Positions 35,501 through 44,204 of a stretch of DNA of 64,000 nt are shown piece after piece. Each line of letters begins with the position of its first letter. Positions within the stretch are counted from its first letter, which is position 1. The translations under genes and the position numbers were made by a program. The stretch is from CAYWBU01 sp942491525 (GTDB taxonomy: Bacteria > Desulfobacterota > Desulfomonilia > UBA1062): the NCBI GenBank assembly GCA_942491525.1, contig CALOBW010000033.1, forward strand, positions 186,001 to 250,000, given 5' to 3'. The notes beneath the pieces were generated by a model. It was not told the origin of the DNA and searched no databases. It saw only the letters and a program-made list of their open reading frames with translations.

Positions 35501-36256
35501 TTCAAACTCAGCATCAAGCCCGACATCCTTGAGGACCGCAAGCAAATCAGCGAAAGACACCGCATCATTGAAGAGGAAGTTGAGCTGAATACCGGTCGAG
35601 TCGCGACCGCGGACCTCCAGGCGATCCAGCGAATTGAGCACAAAATTGAAGCGCTGCAGCCGTTTGAACGCCTGATCCGTCAGTTCATTCTCCGCCCCGT
35701 AAAGGTCCAGAATCTTATCCTGATTGCTGAGCAGATCCTCCTGCAGCCCCCAAAGGACATCCTTAAGGATAATCAGGCGGCCGGAGATGATCTCCATATC
35801 CTTGGTGCTGATGGAGTCGGCATGCTTCTCAATCAGCACATCCTGCTCGGCCACAAAGGCCTCCAGGTCGCGGGCCAGGTCACGCATCCGCTCAATCGAA
35901 CCACTGGCATGCATGGAGTACTGCAGGTCCAGATCCTGCTTCAGATGAAAGAGATCGGCAGCCATCTGGCGCAAGAGCTCCTCACTGACCAGAAAATCGG
36001 CCACCTGGCCGTCCATAACGGCGTCCAGGGCGAATTCTACAATTTCAGCATAGGCCGCCGGCAACTCACAGACCGGATCACGACCAGCGGCGGAACCTTC
36101 ATTTTTTATGGCCAGCAGCCCGGCCAGGCCGCAGCAGAGCATATTGGGCTGATAGGGAAATAGACAGATTGACTTGGCCGGCAGCTCAGCCGGATTCTTG
36201 GCCAGATAAACTTTCCAGCTGGACAGTGGGCGCAAGCACGCCATGATGTTTCTCAC
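32591..36256 (-). CDS. expanded GlmS-like glutamine:fructose-6-phosphate aminotransferase
   Basis: About 1221 aa, twice the size of GlmS (about 610). The class II glutaminase half shows CCGLAGLL (candidate nucleophile C42), LEVRGRDSTGIQ, HTRWASVGAINEHNCHP and ALNGDIDNYAEL. About 165 residues separate the first two motifs instead of about 25, so an insert of roughly 140-150 residues is present. Two SIS domains follow (VVGQGTAAVAGCAISEAL, VTQSGTTTDTNRAV, VASTKAFYSQICAGY; then GTNKVASDEVRIKLSELCYK), and about 300 more residues end the protein. I favour the GTG at 36256 (GAGGAG nine bases upstream), which leaves about 41 residues ahead of the nucleophile, so a propeptide would have to be removed. 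Neighbour glmM supports the role. Confidence 0.8.
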   Translation of the reverse strand: MRNIMACLRPLSSWKVYLAKNPAELPAKSICLFPYQPNMLCCGLAGLLAIKNEGSAAGRDPVCELPAAYAEIVEFALDAVMDGQVADFLVSEELLRQMAADLFHLKQDLDLQYSMHASGSIERMRDLARDLEAFVAEQDVLIEKHADSISTKDMEIISGRLIILKDVLWGLQEDLLSNQDKILDLYGAENELTDQAFKRLQRFNFVLNSLDRLEVRGRDSTGIQLNFLFNDAVSFADLLAVLKDVGLDAEFEKRIQPGDLMNGSISYSPEGLIFTYKTASVTGKLGRNCRMLRKSMKDDEILHFFLSYPGCDEMYLAHTRWASVGAINEHNCHPLNNHAKGSSERDYPAYGNGSWYINVALNGDIDNYAELRAGFENDGVQLDANVTTDTKVIPMKIEEFLRKGHDLKEAMRLALNTFEGSHAIACESNLEPGKVFLAQRGSGQSIYVGLGEQQYSFSSEIYGLVEETPRFIKMDGELEHEVDGKVTRGQLFTLSNDKGADLAGIEACFYDGHPIALTEADIQVAEITTRDIDRRGFSHYLIKEILDAPGSIRKTLRGKYRIEGGEVTFNLDEEVVPQATCDALASGKIRRIYVVGQGTAAVAGCAISEALNIYLKGTHINVQAKTASDLSGFGLDDDLSDSMVIAVTQSGTTTDTNRAVAMVAKRGAHVIAIVNRRQSDITTKASGVYYTSDGRDIEMSVASTKAFYSQICAGYVLALYFARLTGSIAGSQIARELNSLEKIPRLMNRVIARRDSIKATAWQHVRNKKYWAVVGSGTNKVASDEVRIKLSELCYKTISSDIIEDKKHIDLSSEPLILVMAAGSPEIVLEDIVKDTAIFKAHAARVVVIADEGEFRFDKVADEVIQVPRAPFPLSVILNTLAGHIWGYYAASSLDEQAEIFKQFRTNLSVLMAEHTSRGLSTFESLADRELHRIVDEFSKQFNPWRSSGALATMSIETASDIMLLLKYAAGKLPLEEFWIDFEDKRISSSPLDMLDLVLGKAIDELARPIDAIRHQAKTVTVGTSRKVEKLEGILFDMLAEHGYSMENLKAKDGYTLKRLQRAVKGINGYTLYSIKGLDEEGMPSNSTIISIEKRDGIANKMDTRISEPKPVRGTKKSILRTGDVYAGAGKSDDASIIAIPLIGEGYEIDHILLAHVEFDDALVGEDRAAVLGEKYNDIRNMVDERNLDWKDDLLNGISMKYLLGEAADVIAAEIQNKLEH

Positions 36257-36352
36257 GAGTGTTGTCTCCTCTTTGTGGCAGAATAAAATCAAAGCCCTGC
36301 ATAACATTTTTTTACAAATTGTAGAACAGGAAATTCCACCCGCCTCGCAGAC

Positions 36353-39300
36353 CTAACACTCCAGCAACTCTCTGATTTCAGATAACTTATAACCGCTGCG
36401 CTGGGACTTGGCAATAATCGCGCCCGCGTCACCAATTTTAAACTGCCCCGTGCCATAGAGGAAGTCGATCAGAATGCGCCAATAGACCAGAACCTCAAAT
36501 GACTCGGCATCATACCACCAGTGGCCGTCATACAGATTGACTCCCAGGTAGCTGTGCACACTCAACTCATCAAAACTTTCCGGCAGATCCTTAGCGCCAC
36601 TTGCCAGCAGGGCCCGCAGCAGACCGAGCTCTGCTACAACATCTTCAACTTCCCACCCATGAAGCAGCTCAGCCAAGGGCTGATCCAGATACCAGTAGTC
36701 AAACAGATCGAGGCCCGGACTCAACTCACTCAACGGCTGCAACAGACTATAGAGCAGCAGCCTGCGCCAGACAGTATCCTGCAGACTGAAGCGGCCGGTC
36801 ATACTGCCGGCAAAGTATCTCTTTACATCTTCATCCAGGCCATCGGCCTGCAGATCAAACTGCAGCAATCGACGAAAAGCGCGTACAACCTCAGCATGGA
36901 TCAATCCCGGCTGACACCCGCCAATGGCGCACATGACATCCAGCAACCCCTGCAGACACTCCTGATCAACGCCACCGCCCCTGGCAACCCCGACCAGCAG
37001 CTCATTCAGCTTGGCATGCACCGGGCGCAGTCGATAGGAATTAATGGCTGAATCTATATCGCCGACACCGCGGCCGGCCAGTTCCTGGGCCAGCCCGGCA
37101 CAGGCCCCGTCAAAGTCATAGTGCTCCCTAAATTCCAAGAGCACGTTAACCTGATAAGCCCCCAGTTCGACATAGAGCCCGCCGGCAGTCAGGTCGCCGG
37201 CCGAACGCAGATACTCAAGCCCGGAGCGCTGCTCTTTAAAACTGTAATAAATCTGGGGCATAAACTTAAGCGCCAATCCCTCAATCAGCGAACAGTGCAC
37301 AACATGCCCACCCTCGCCCTGACTGATGCCCACCGAGGTCCGCAGCCAACCCCGCGCTTCGGCATAGCGATTATTGTACAGGATCAGCGCCCGCTCGGCG
37401 CCACAACGGTTAGAGTAGGCAAAGACATCTTCATTAACCGTGCCGTGCTCGGTCACCAGATCATAGAAAATGAAGTTTTCAACCCCGCTGAAGAGGTGGC
37501 GCAGCTTCATGAGCGGGAAAATCTCACGGCGGTGGCGCTCAATCAAATCATGATCAGGCTGTTCATCCCAGTAGGCCCGGGCGTACTCCATGCCGTACTT
37601 CTCATAAAAGCCCTCGATCTGGCCATGGCCGAACATGGGCAGCCCCGGCATGGTAACCATCAGGGTCGCCACCCCAAAATATTTGTCACCCTTGCCGAAC
37701 TGTTCGGCCGCCGGTTCCTCATCGGGGTTGTTCATAAAGTTGACAAAGCGGCGCAAGATCTCGGGGTTGAAACGCAGCACATTTTTAACCACATCGCGGT
37801 ACTTGGAGTTCTCCTCACTCTTGAGCATATTCATAAAGGCGCTGTTATAGACCCGATGCATGCCAAGGGAGCGCACAAAGTAGCCCTCCATTAGCCAGAA
37901 AGCCTCGGCCAGCAAAAGAGTATCGGGCACCTCCTGGGCGATGCGATCAACCAGTTCGCGCCAGAACTCGGGCCCGAAGAGACGCTGAAAATCATCATTG
38001 GAGATCGAATTCTCCGTACGCGACGGGATATCGCCGCCGCAACCCGGCAACGGGTACCAGAGGCGCTGGAAATGACGTTTAGCCAGAGTCATGGCCGCAT
38101 CAAAGCGAATGACCTGAAACTGCCTGGCAACCTTGATCGTCTCCTGAATAACCGCCTCACGCACCTCCGGCAGCAACATGTTAAGCTGAGCCGTATCGTT
38201 CCAGGGCATGCTGGTGCCATCATTGCCATGATAGATATAGCGCGTCTCGCCAGAATTCCGGTCATACCGCTTGAATACCACGGCGGCATCCGAATGCGAC
38301 CAGTAACCGTCCTCAAGCTGCAGGACCACCGACGGATCATGCGAGAGGTCCTCCCCATTAAACTGGTAGGCCGGAAAAGGCGGATGCCCAAGCTGGATAA
38401 AGCGCTCGGGATGCTCAATGACCCATCTGGAATAGATGCCCATATGGTTGGGAACCATGTCGGTGGCCATGCGAATGCCAAAACCCCAGGCCCGGCTTTT
38501 AAGATTCTCAAAGGCGGCCTGTCCGCCGAGGTCATCAGCTATCTCATAATCATAGATCGAGTAGGCACTCGAGAGAGCCTCGGGGTTGCCCATAATCTGC
38601 TTGATGCGCGCCGAGGCCGGCGAACGCTGCCAGATACCGATCAGCCAGAGGCCGGTGAAGCCCCAGTCCGCCAGCATGCGCAACTCTGCATCCGGAATCT
38701 GATCCAGAGTATTAATATTGAAACCATACTTGACCGAGAGCTGATGCAGCCAGACATGGGTGCTCTTGGCCATCAGCACCAGACGCGGCATCCAGTCCAG
38801 GTCCGGGCTGAAGCGCACATAATCACTAAGGTCAGCCTGCGAGAAGCGCAGGGCCTCATTGGGACCGGGGCCAAGGCCGCGGACTTTATCCTCCTCCTGC
38901 ATCAAGTCAAGGCTGCGGATAATCTCCATCAACAACTTTGCCAGAGATCCGGTCAGCAGATAACCCCAGTTGTCCCTAATAAACTTAAGCTGGCCGGCCA
39001 GCGAGTCGGGAGACGCCCTGAATGGAGCCCTAAGCATGTCCATCAGGCTGAGTCCATGCGGCGGAACATAGGGCAGACTGCGGGAATACTCCTCCAGCAG
39101 AGTGATTATCTTAAGATAGTCACTCTGCTGGGCCAGAGATGTGTCATCAATCAGTTCCTTATAGCCGCTGAACGCAGGATTTTCATTTTCCAGCCTGAGC
39201 AGCAGCATCTCCTCAATGGAGATGACACGATTGGAGATACCGCCATCATCCTCCAGCAGATAGTCGGCCACGCTCTTATGACCACGGTAGACATCGCGCG

Positions 39301-39631
39301 GCGGAAAAGCCTCGCAAAAGTTCCGGATACTGGCTTCGAGGCGATCTTTGGGGATGCTCTGGCCCATGAAATTGCTGGCCTCCAGCATAATCTCGATCCC
39401 AAGATTATCCGAATAGTAGCGCACAACCTGATGCATGACCTCATCGATGATGCCCATGGCATAGATCTCGCTGGTACGGGCCTGCAGCGTGGCGGAGCGC
39501 GAATTTATACTGTGGGCCAGCTTGCGGGCCGCCGCAATGTCGGCGTATACAACCCGGCCGCTGGTGACAAAGAGGGTTTCACTCAACTCATAACGCACCC
39601 TTGATTCAAGGGAGATGTGAAATTCAAACAT
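36353..39631 (-). CDS. GH13-like alpha-amylase superfamily protein
   Basis: About 1092 aa without a signal peptide. A GH13 barrel is indicated by DMVPNHMG (about 391), nucleophile D511 in VIRFDAAMTLAK, acid/base E576 in LLLAEAFW and a region IV FMNNPDEE, where the usual His-Asp pair is Pro-Asp (D637). An N-terminal region of about 330 residues and a C-terminal region of about 330 residues are not assigned to a family. Substrates might be glycogen or other alpha-glucans, but transferase activity is also possible. AGGAG stands five bases before the ATG at 39631. It is the first gene of the amino-sugar operon, 96 bases before the GlmS-like gene. Confidence 0.7.
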   Translation of the reverse strand: MFEFHISLESRVRYELSETLFVTSGRVVYADIAAARKLAHSINSRSATLQARTSEIYAMGIIDEVMHQVVRYYSDNLGIEIMLEASNFMGQSIPKDRLEASIRNFCEAFPPRDVYRGHKSVADYLLEDDGGISNRVISIEEMLLLRLENENPAFSGYKELIDDTSLAQQSDYLKIITLLEEYSRSLPYVPPHGLSLMDMLRAPFRASPDSLAGQLKFIRDNWGYLLTGSLAKLLMEIIRSLDLMQEEDKVRGLGPGPNEALRFSQADLSDYVRFSPDLDWMPRLVLMAKSTHVWLHQLSVKYGFNINTLDQIPDAELRMLADWGFTGLWLIGIWQRSPASARIKQIMGNPEALSSAYSIYDYEIADDLGGQAAFENLKSRAWGFGIRMATDMVPNHMGIYSRWVIEHPERFIQLGHPPFPAYQFNGEDLSHDPSVVLQLEDGYWSHSDAAVVFKRYDRNSGETRYIYHGNDGTSMPWNDTAQLNMLLPEVREAVIQETIKVARQFQVIRFDAAMTLAKRHFQRLWYPLPGCGGDIPSRTENSISNDDFQRLFGPEFWRELVDRIAQEVPDTLLLAEAFWLMEGYFVRSLGMHRVYNSAFMNMLKSEENSKYRDVVKNVLRFNPEILRRFVNFMNNPDEEPAAEQFGKGDKYFGVATLMVTMPGLPMFGHGQIEGFYEKYGMEYARAYWDEQPDHDLIERHRREIFPLMKLRHLFSGVENFIFYDLVTEHGTVNEDVFAYSNRCGAERALILYNNRYAEARGWLRTSVGISQGEGGHVVHCSLIEGLALKFMPQIYYSFKEQRSGLEYLRSAGDLTAGGLYVELGAYQVNVLLEFREHYDFDGACAGLAQELAGRGVGDIDSAINSYRLRPVHAKLNELLVGVARGGGVDQECLQGLLDVMCAIGGCQPGLIHAEVVRAFRRLLQFDLQADGLDEDVKRYFAGSMTGRFSLQDTVWRRLLLYSLLQPLSELSPGLDLFDYWYLDQPLAELLHGWEVEDVVAELGLLRALLASGAKDLPESFDELSVHSYLGVNLYDGHWWYDAESFEVLVYWRILIDFLYGTGQFKIGDAGAIIAKSQRSGYKLSEIRELLEC

Positions 39632-39750
39632 AGATACTCCTGTCCTGCATAGATACATCAAAACTAATTGCGCGAATTAACTAGTCAAGGGTTACCAAAC
39701 AAAAAGGGACAGGGACTATTTGATTAAAATCCGTTTGATATATAAGCCAA

Positions 39751-40164
39751 TCAGGGCTTGATGACGCCAGAACTCCCGGCCAATTCAATTTCAGCAATCC
39801 ACTCCATTGCATCCTCACGACTGCGAAAAACATTATGATGACAGGCCAGATCATAGAGGCCCAGATCCCATATCCGGGAGAGCCCGAACTTGAGATCCGT
39901 AGGTGCGATGACGACCAGGATCGCACTATTATTTTTGGAGGCCAGATCTCTGAAGATGGGGAGCAGCTCCCTGACTTCCGCACCGGTGACTCTAACTTCG
40001 TCAACATCGGTGTAGTCCGCAATGTTTACCCTCAGACGTTTAATTGCCTCAATGTCAGAAAACCTGTCCTTAAACGAATCGAAAATATCTGACAGGGTCA
40101 CTAAACCCCAAAAGTTAACTGTAATCCTCTTTCCGCCATCCTCAGATAAAATCTCATAAGGCAT
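39751..40164 (-). CDS. STAS/SpoIIAA-like protein
   Basis: A 137-aa protein with the alternating strand-helix pattern of STAS/SpoIIAA-like domains: KRITVNFWGLVTLSDIFDSF, RVNIADYTDVDEVRVTGAEV, SAILVVIAPTDLKFG and a final HNVFRSREDAMEWI. Such proteins are often single-domain and of unknown function. GGAAAGGAAA precedes the ATG. It stands alone between the GH13 gene and feoB and is separated from feoB by a hairpin terminator. Role unknown. Confidence 0.55.
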   Translation of the reverse strand: MPYEILSEDGGKRITVNFWGLVTLSDIFDSFKDRFSDIEAIKRLRVNIADYTDVDEVRVTGAEVRELLPIFRDLASKNNSAILVVIAPTDLKFGLSRIWDLGLYDLACHHNVFRSREDAMEWIAEIELAGSSGVIKP

Positions 40165-40297
40165 CGTTGCATTTCCTTTCCTGATGACAAGCAGGGAGAG
40201 CGGCTATCCGTCTCCCAAAACTTTTGCCGTTATAACATGACGTGATCATCACATGAAAGGCTTTTGCTAACCAGCGTTAATCTAACAACAGAATACA

Positions 40298-40331
40298 GCC
40301 GGGAAAACCTCCTGTAAGAAGTTTTCCCGGC
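40298..40331 (-). terminator. hairpin terminator after feoB
   Basis: GCCGGGAAAAC (40298-40308) pairs without mismatch with GTTTTCCCGGC (40321-40331), an 11-bp stem with a 12-base loop just past the feoB stop. The T run that follows on the minus strand is weak. Confidence 0.6.
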
Positions 40332-40338
40332 GCAACTT

Positions 40339-42489
40339 CTACCCCAGGCCAAGCAGTTTGCCGGACTGGTAAACGACCACCGCCAGCGCAAAGGCAAAGG
40401 TGGTGTTGAAGATCATGGAGAAGGCGCCCCACTTCCAGGAGCCCGCCTCCCGCACAATGCAAACCACAGTTACAAAACAGGGTGCATAGAACATGACGAA
40501 GAGGATCAGGGAGAAGGCCATCAAGGGTGACCAACCCGGCTCATTCTGCAGGCGCTCGGAGAGCGAGGTTGCCTCTTCAGCGTCGACCTCACCCAACGAG
40601 TAGGCCGTGCCGAGGGTCGAGACGATGACCTCCTTGGCGACGAAGCCACCCAGCAGGGCGATATCGGTGCGCCAGTCAAAACCGGCCCAGAGGGTAACCT
40701 TCTCCATGGATTTACCGATGCGGCCAGCCACGGAGTTTTCGAGGGCGGCGCCGGCCTCGAGGCGCTCAATTTCGGCCAACTGCTCATCCGGCGCACCGGA
40801 CGCGATCAGAGCTTCGCGCTGGACAGAGTAGTGATTCTCAGCCGGCAGTTCGGGGAAGGTCATCATGGCCCAGAGCACAATCGAGATACCGAGAATGACG
40901 GTGCCGGCCTTTTTGATGTACTGCCAGGTACGCTCCCAGGTGTGGATCATGAGCCCCTTAAAGGTCGGGATGCGGTAGGGCGGCAGCTCCATGACAAAGG
41001 GCATGGACTCGCCGCGCACAACGGTCATGCGCAGAATCTTGGCCACGATCAGGGCGCCAAACCATGAGATCAGTGTAATGATAAACATCATGCGCGCCTG
41101 ATGGGCCGAGAAGAAGGCTCCGATCAGGAGGGCGAATACCGGCAGCTTGGCGCCGCAGTTCATGAAGGGCACGGTCAACAGGGTTGCGATGCGCTCACGG
41201 CGCGACTTCAGAGTACGGGTGGCCATGACACCGGGTACGGCACAGCCGCCGGCAATCCCGCCGGAGACAATGAAGGCCATTACCGAAGAGCCGTGCAGAC
41301 CGAAGATGGAGAAGATGCGATCCATCATGTAGGCCACGCGGGCCAGATAGCCGGAGTCCTCAAGGATGGCGATACCGAAGAACATGAACATGATCAGGGG
41401 CACAAAGCCCAGCACGCCGCCAACGCCGTCGATAATGCCGGAAACCACCAGCGACTCCAGCTTGCCGTCGGGCAGCACACTGGAGGCCCAGTCGGCCAGC
41501 CAGCCGAAAAAGCCCTCAAACCAGCCCACAGGCACGGCACTGTAGGTGAAGGTAAACTGATAGAGGGCATAGATCACGGCCAACATCAGCAGCGGACCGA
41601 TGATCCGATGGGTAACCACCTGATCGATCTTGTCCGAGGTATAGACCCGCTCGAGCTCATCCTGCTCGGTTGTAACCACCATCTTGATCAGGGAGCTGAT
41701 GAAACCGTAGCGGTAATCGGTAATCAGGGCCTCGGGGTAGCTATTGAAGGTCTCAGCCAGATGCTTCTCAAGCCTGGCAACCAGGGCCTCCAACTCGGCA
41801 GAAACCGGGGCATTGTGCGAACGGCCCATCTCAATGATCAGCTCATCACGCTCAAGGTATTTCAGCGCCACCCAGCGCGGATTATACAGCTCCGCCACCA
41901 GACCGCTGCCAGCAATCAGCTCTTCCATCTGAATCAGGGCACTGTCCAGATCCTCGCCATATGAGACAATCAGCGGCTCGCGGTGCTCGCCAGACTCAAT
42001 CATGTTGTGCACCACATCCATGAGAGCATCCTTGCCCTCGCCGCTGCGGGCAATCACCGGCCTGACCGGCACCCCCAGGACCTCACTCATCTTACTTGTA
42101 TCAATATTTATCCCGCGCCGGCTGGCCACATCCATCATATTGAGGGCGATGCAGATCGGCGCCCCCATCTCGAGCAGCTGCACAGTCAAATAGAGATTGC
42201 GCTCCAGATTGGAGGCATCCACAATATCAATGACTGCCTCGGGTTTTGCCTCGGTAATATAGTTGCGGGCCACCACCTCGTCCTCGGAATACGCCGTCAA
42301 GGAGTAGGTTCCCGGCAGATCAACAATGTTCATGCGCAGCTGACCGCGCAGATAATCACCCTCCTTGCGCTCGACCGTGACACCGGGATAGTTGCCCACA
42401 TGCTGGCGGGCGCCGGTCAATTCATTAAAAAGAGTCGTCTTGCCGGAGTTGGGATTGCCGGCCAGGGCTATGTTATGCTGATCCATCAT
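40339..42489 (-). CDS. feoB: ferrous iron transport protein B
   Basis: A 716-aa inner-membrane Fe2+ transporter. The N-terminal G-protein domain shows GNPNSGKTTLFNELTG, DLPGTYSLTAYS and LNMMDVA; the membrane part has gates with the conserved cysteines (GGIAGGCAVPGVMATRT, VPFMNCGAKLPVFALLIGAF). Two start ATGs lie side by side at 42489 and 42486; GGAGGTCA fits the second better. It overlaps feoA by 17 bases. No Fur box was recognised upstream of feoA. Confidence 0.95.
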   Translation of the reverse strand: MMDQHNIALAGNPNSGKTTLFNELTGARQHVGNYPGVTVERKEGDYLRGQLRMNIVDLPGTYSLTAYSEDEVVARNYITEAKPEAVIDIVDASNLERNLYLTVQLLEMGAPICIALNMMDVASRRGINIDTSKMSEVLGVPVRPVIARSGEGKDALMDVVHNMIESGEHREPLIVSYGEDLDSALIQMEELIAGSGLVAELYNPRWVALKYLERDELIIEMGRSHNAPVSAELEALVARLEKHLAETFNSYPEALITDYRYGFISSLIKMVVTTEQDELERVYTSDKIDQVVTHRIIGPLLMLAVIYALYQFTFTYSAVPVGWFEGFFGWLADWASSVLPDGKLESLVVSGIIDGVGGVLGFVPLIMFMFFGIAILEDSGYLARVAYMMDRIFSIFGLHGSSVMAFIVSGGIAGGCAVPGVMATRTLKSRRERIATLLTVPFMNCGAKLPVFALLIGAFFSAHQARMMFIITLISWFGALIVAKILRMTVVRGESMPFVMELPPYRIPTFKGLMIHTWERTWQYIKKAGTVILGISIVLWAMMTFPELPAENHYSVQREALIASGAPDEQLAEIERLEAGAALENSVAGRIGKSMEKVTLWAGFDWRTDIALLGGFVAKEVIVSTLGTAYSLGEVDAEEATSLSERLQNEPGWSPLMAFSLILFVMFYAPCFVTVVCIVREAGSWKWGAFSMIFNTTFAFALAVVVYQSGKLLGLG

Positions 42490-42718
42490 TGACCTCCACC
42501 TCGATATAGTCCGCCTCAGAGTTACGCAGCGTCAACTTGAACCCCTTGACGCGCAAGGCCACCGGATCCTTGAGCGGCGCCCGCCCCTGAATCTTAAAAC
42601 GGGTACCCGGAACCAGGCCCATCTCGCGAATACGCCGGCCTAGCTCACCACCCACATTAACCCTGGCAATCGTGCCAATCTGATTATCCTTCATCTCTCG
42701 CATGTTGATAACTGCCAC
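42473..42718 (-). CDS. feoA: ferrous iron transport protein A
   Basis: An 81-aa SH3-like protein that supports FeoB (IGTIARVNVGGELGRRIREMG, RVKGFKLTLRNSEADYIEV). The start is GTG at 42718, seven bases after AAGGAG. It overlaps feoB and heads the two-gene feo operon. Confidence 0.92.
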   Translation of the reverse strand: MAVINMREMKDNQIGTIARVNVGGELGRRIREMGLVPGTRFKIQGRAPLKDPVALRVKGFKLTLRNSEADYIEVEVNDGSA

Positions 42719-42888
42719 TTACGACTCCTTCCTAAGTCAGAAACAAATGTTAGGCTCATCGAACATCAGGTGTTAAATAAGACAAACTCTCCCCCCGGTC
42801 AAGCAAATTTTCACAAAAAACTATCAAACTATAGGCATAGATAAACAGCCACTTATTATAAAGTTATAAAATAGTGACGGAGGTAACT

Positions 42889-44178
42889 ATGAAGAACCTG
42901 AGACGTCTAATCATTTTCAGCCTCATGGCCGCCCTGCTCGGCCTGCCGGCCTGGGCCACCAACGGCGACAACCTGATCGGCATCGGCCCCATCTCCCGCG
43001 CCATGGGCGGAGTCGGCATAGCTGCGCCCCAGGACGCCATCAGCGCAGTTTTTTCCAACCCGGCCAGCATGTGCTACGGCGCATTCTGCCCGGAATCGGA
43101 CTTTGATTTTTCCGGCACCCTATTCCGGCCCAAGGTTGAGGCCAAGATTATCGACAGCGGCACCACGGCGATGGCCGAAGGCAACCAGCACACCTTTGCC
43201 ATACCGGCCATCGGTCTTTCGGTGCCCATCAAAAAGAGCGGCATGCCGCTGCGCTTCGGCATTGCCGCCTACGGATCCTCCGGGGCCGGCGTGGACTACC
43301 GCGACACGCTGCTCGATCAGCCGACCGCCATACTCGGCGTCAATCCGCTGATCACCGGCGAGTACACCGCCCTGCAGATCATGAAGTTTGCCCCGACCCT
43401 GGCGGCCCAGGTGGGCGACAACATCTCAATTGGCGGCTCACTCCACATCAACTATGCCAGCCTCGATCTGCGTAACGGCTCATCACCGGGCTACGGCTAC
43501 GGCATCCAGCTGGGCACCCTTTTCCAGCCTATCGAAAGCGTCTCGCTCGGCCTGACCTACGTTTCTCCGCAAACGGTCAAACATGAAAAAGTTGTCGACT
43601 TCGACCAGAACGGATTTGAAGACAACCTGCGCCTGCAGGCCCCGCAACAGCTGGGCGCCGGCATGGCCTATGCTTTCGACGGCGACCTACAGGCCCTGCT
43701 GGAGCTGAATCTCAAGTGGTACAACTGGTCAGACGCCAAGGGTTATGATGATTTTGACTGGGACGACCAGCTGATCACAGCCCTGGGAGTTCAGATCAAG
43801 CCGACCGACAGAATATCACTCAGAGCCGGCTACAACTACGGAGCCAGTCCGCTCAAAGAGCATAACGGCTTCAACGGCACCCTCAACCTTGGCCCGCCAC
43901 CCTCGCCGGTTGTACCGGTAGTTGTGCAGGGCAAGGTTCTGCCGACCTACTACTATGAAACATTCCGCATCATCGGTTTTCCGGCCATCACCGAGCACCA
44001 TATCACCCTAGGATTTGGCTACAACTTCGGAGACACCTTCCACCTGAATCTGGGCTATATGTATGGACTGGAGAACACTGTCCGCCAATACGGTCTCAAC
44101 CTCTTCGGACAACCGACCGTCATGGAGTCAACACTCAGCATGCAGGGCCTGGATTTCGGCCTGACCTGGATCTTCTAG
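42889..44178 (+). CDS. FadL/OmpP1/TodX-family outer-membrane transporter
   Basis: A 429-aa protein with a signal peptide (about 1-22, ending PAWA) and a mature N-terminus TNGDNLIGIGPISRAMGGVGIA, the N-terminal hatch typical of FadL-type barrels. Later repeated amphipathic strands and a C-terminal Phe (GLTWIF) fit an outer-membrane barrel. FadL transports long-chain fatty acids; TodX-like members move aromatic hydrocarbons. GGAGG stands five bases before the ATG at 42889, so I reject the upstream in-frame start at 42874. A hairpin terminator follows. Confidence 0.88.
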   Translation: MKNLRRLIIFSLMAALLGLPAWATNGDNLIGIGPISRAMGGVGIAAPQDAISAVFSNPASMCYGAFCPESDFDFSGTLFRPKVEAKIIDSGTTAMAEGNQHTFAIPAIGLSVPIKKSGMPLRFGIAAYGSSGAGVDYRDTLLDQPTAILGVNPLITGEYTALQIMKFAPTLAAQVGDNISIGGSLHINYASLDLRNGSSPGYGYGIQLGTLFQPIESVSLGLTYVSPQTVKHEKVVDFDQNGFEDNLRLQAPQQLGAGMAYAFDGDLQALLELNLKWYNWSDAKGYDDFDWDDQLITALGVQIKPTDRISLRAGYNYGASPLKEHNGFNGTLNLGPPPSPVVPVVVQGKVLPTYYYETFRIIGFPAITEHHITLGFGYNFGDTFHLNLGYMYGLENTVRQYGLNLFGQPTVMESTLSMQGLDFGLTWIF

Positions 44179-44183
44179 ACAGA

Positions 44184-44204
44184 GGGGGGGGCTTAGCCCC
44201 CCTT
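44184..44204 (+). terminator. hairpin terminator after the fadL-like gene
   Basis: GGGGGGC, loop TTA, GCCCCCC, then TTCTTC. It also falls within the last codons of the convergent methyltransferase gene. Confidence 0.7.

Noticed and set aside
34940..36163. 407-codon open frame opposite the GlmS-like gene
   Set aside because: It is a mirror of a strongly conserved gene, without recognisable motifs.
38072..39604. 510-codon open frame on the plus strand opposite the GH13-like gene
   Set aside because: It is antisense to a protein with clear GH13 motifs. The sequence shows no family pattern and no ribosome-binding site; it reflects GC-rich codon bias.
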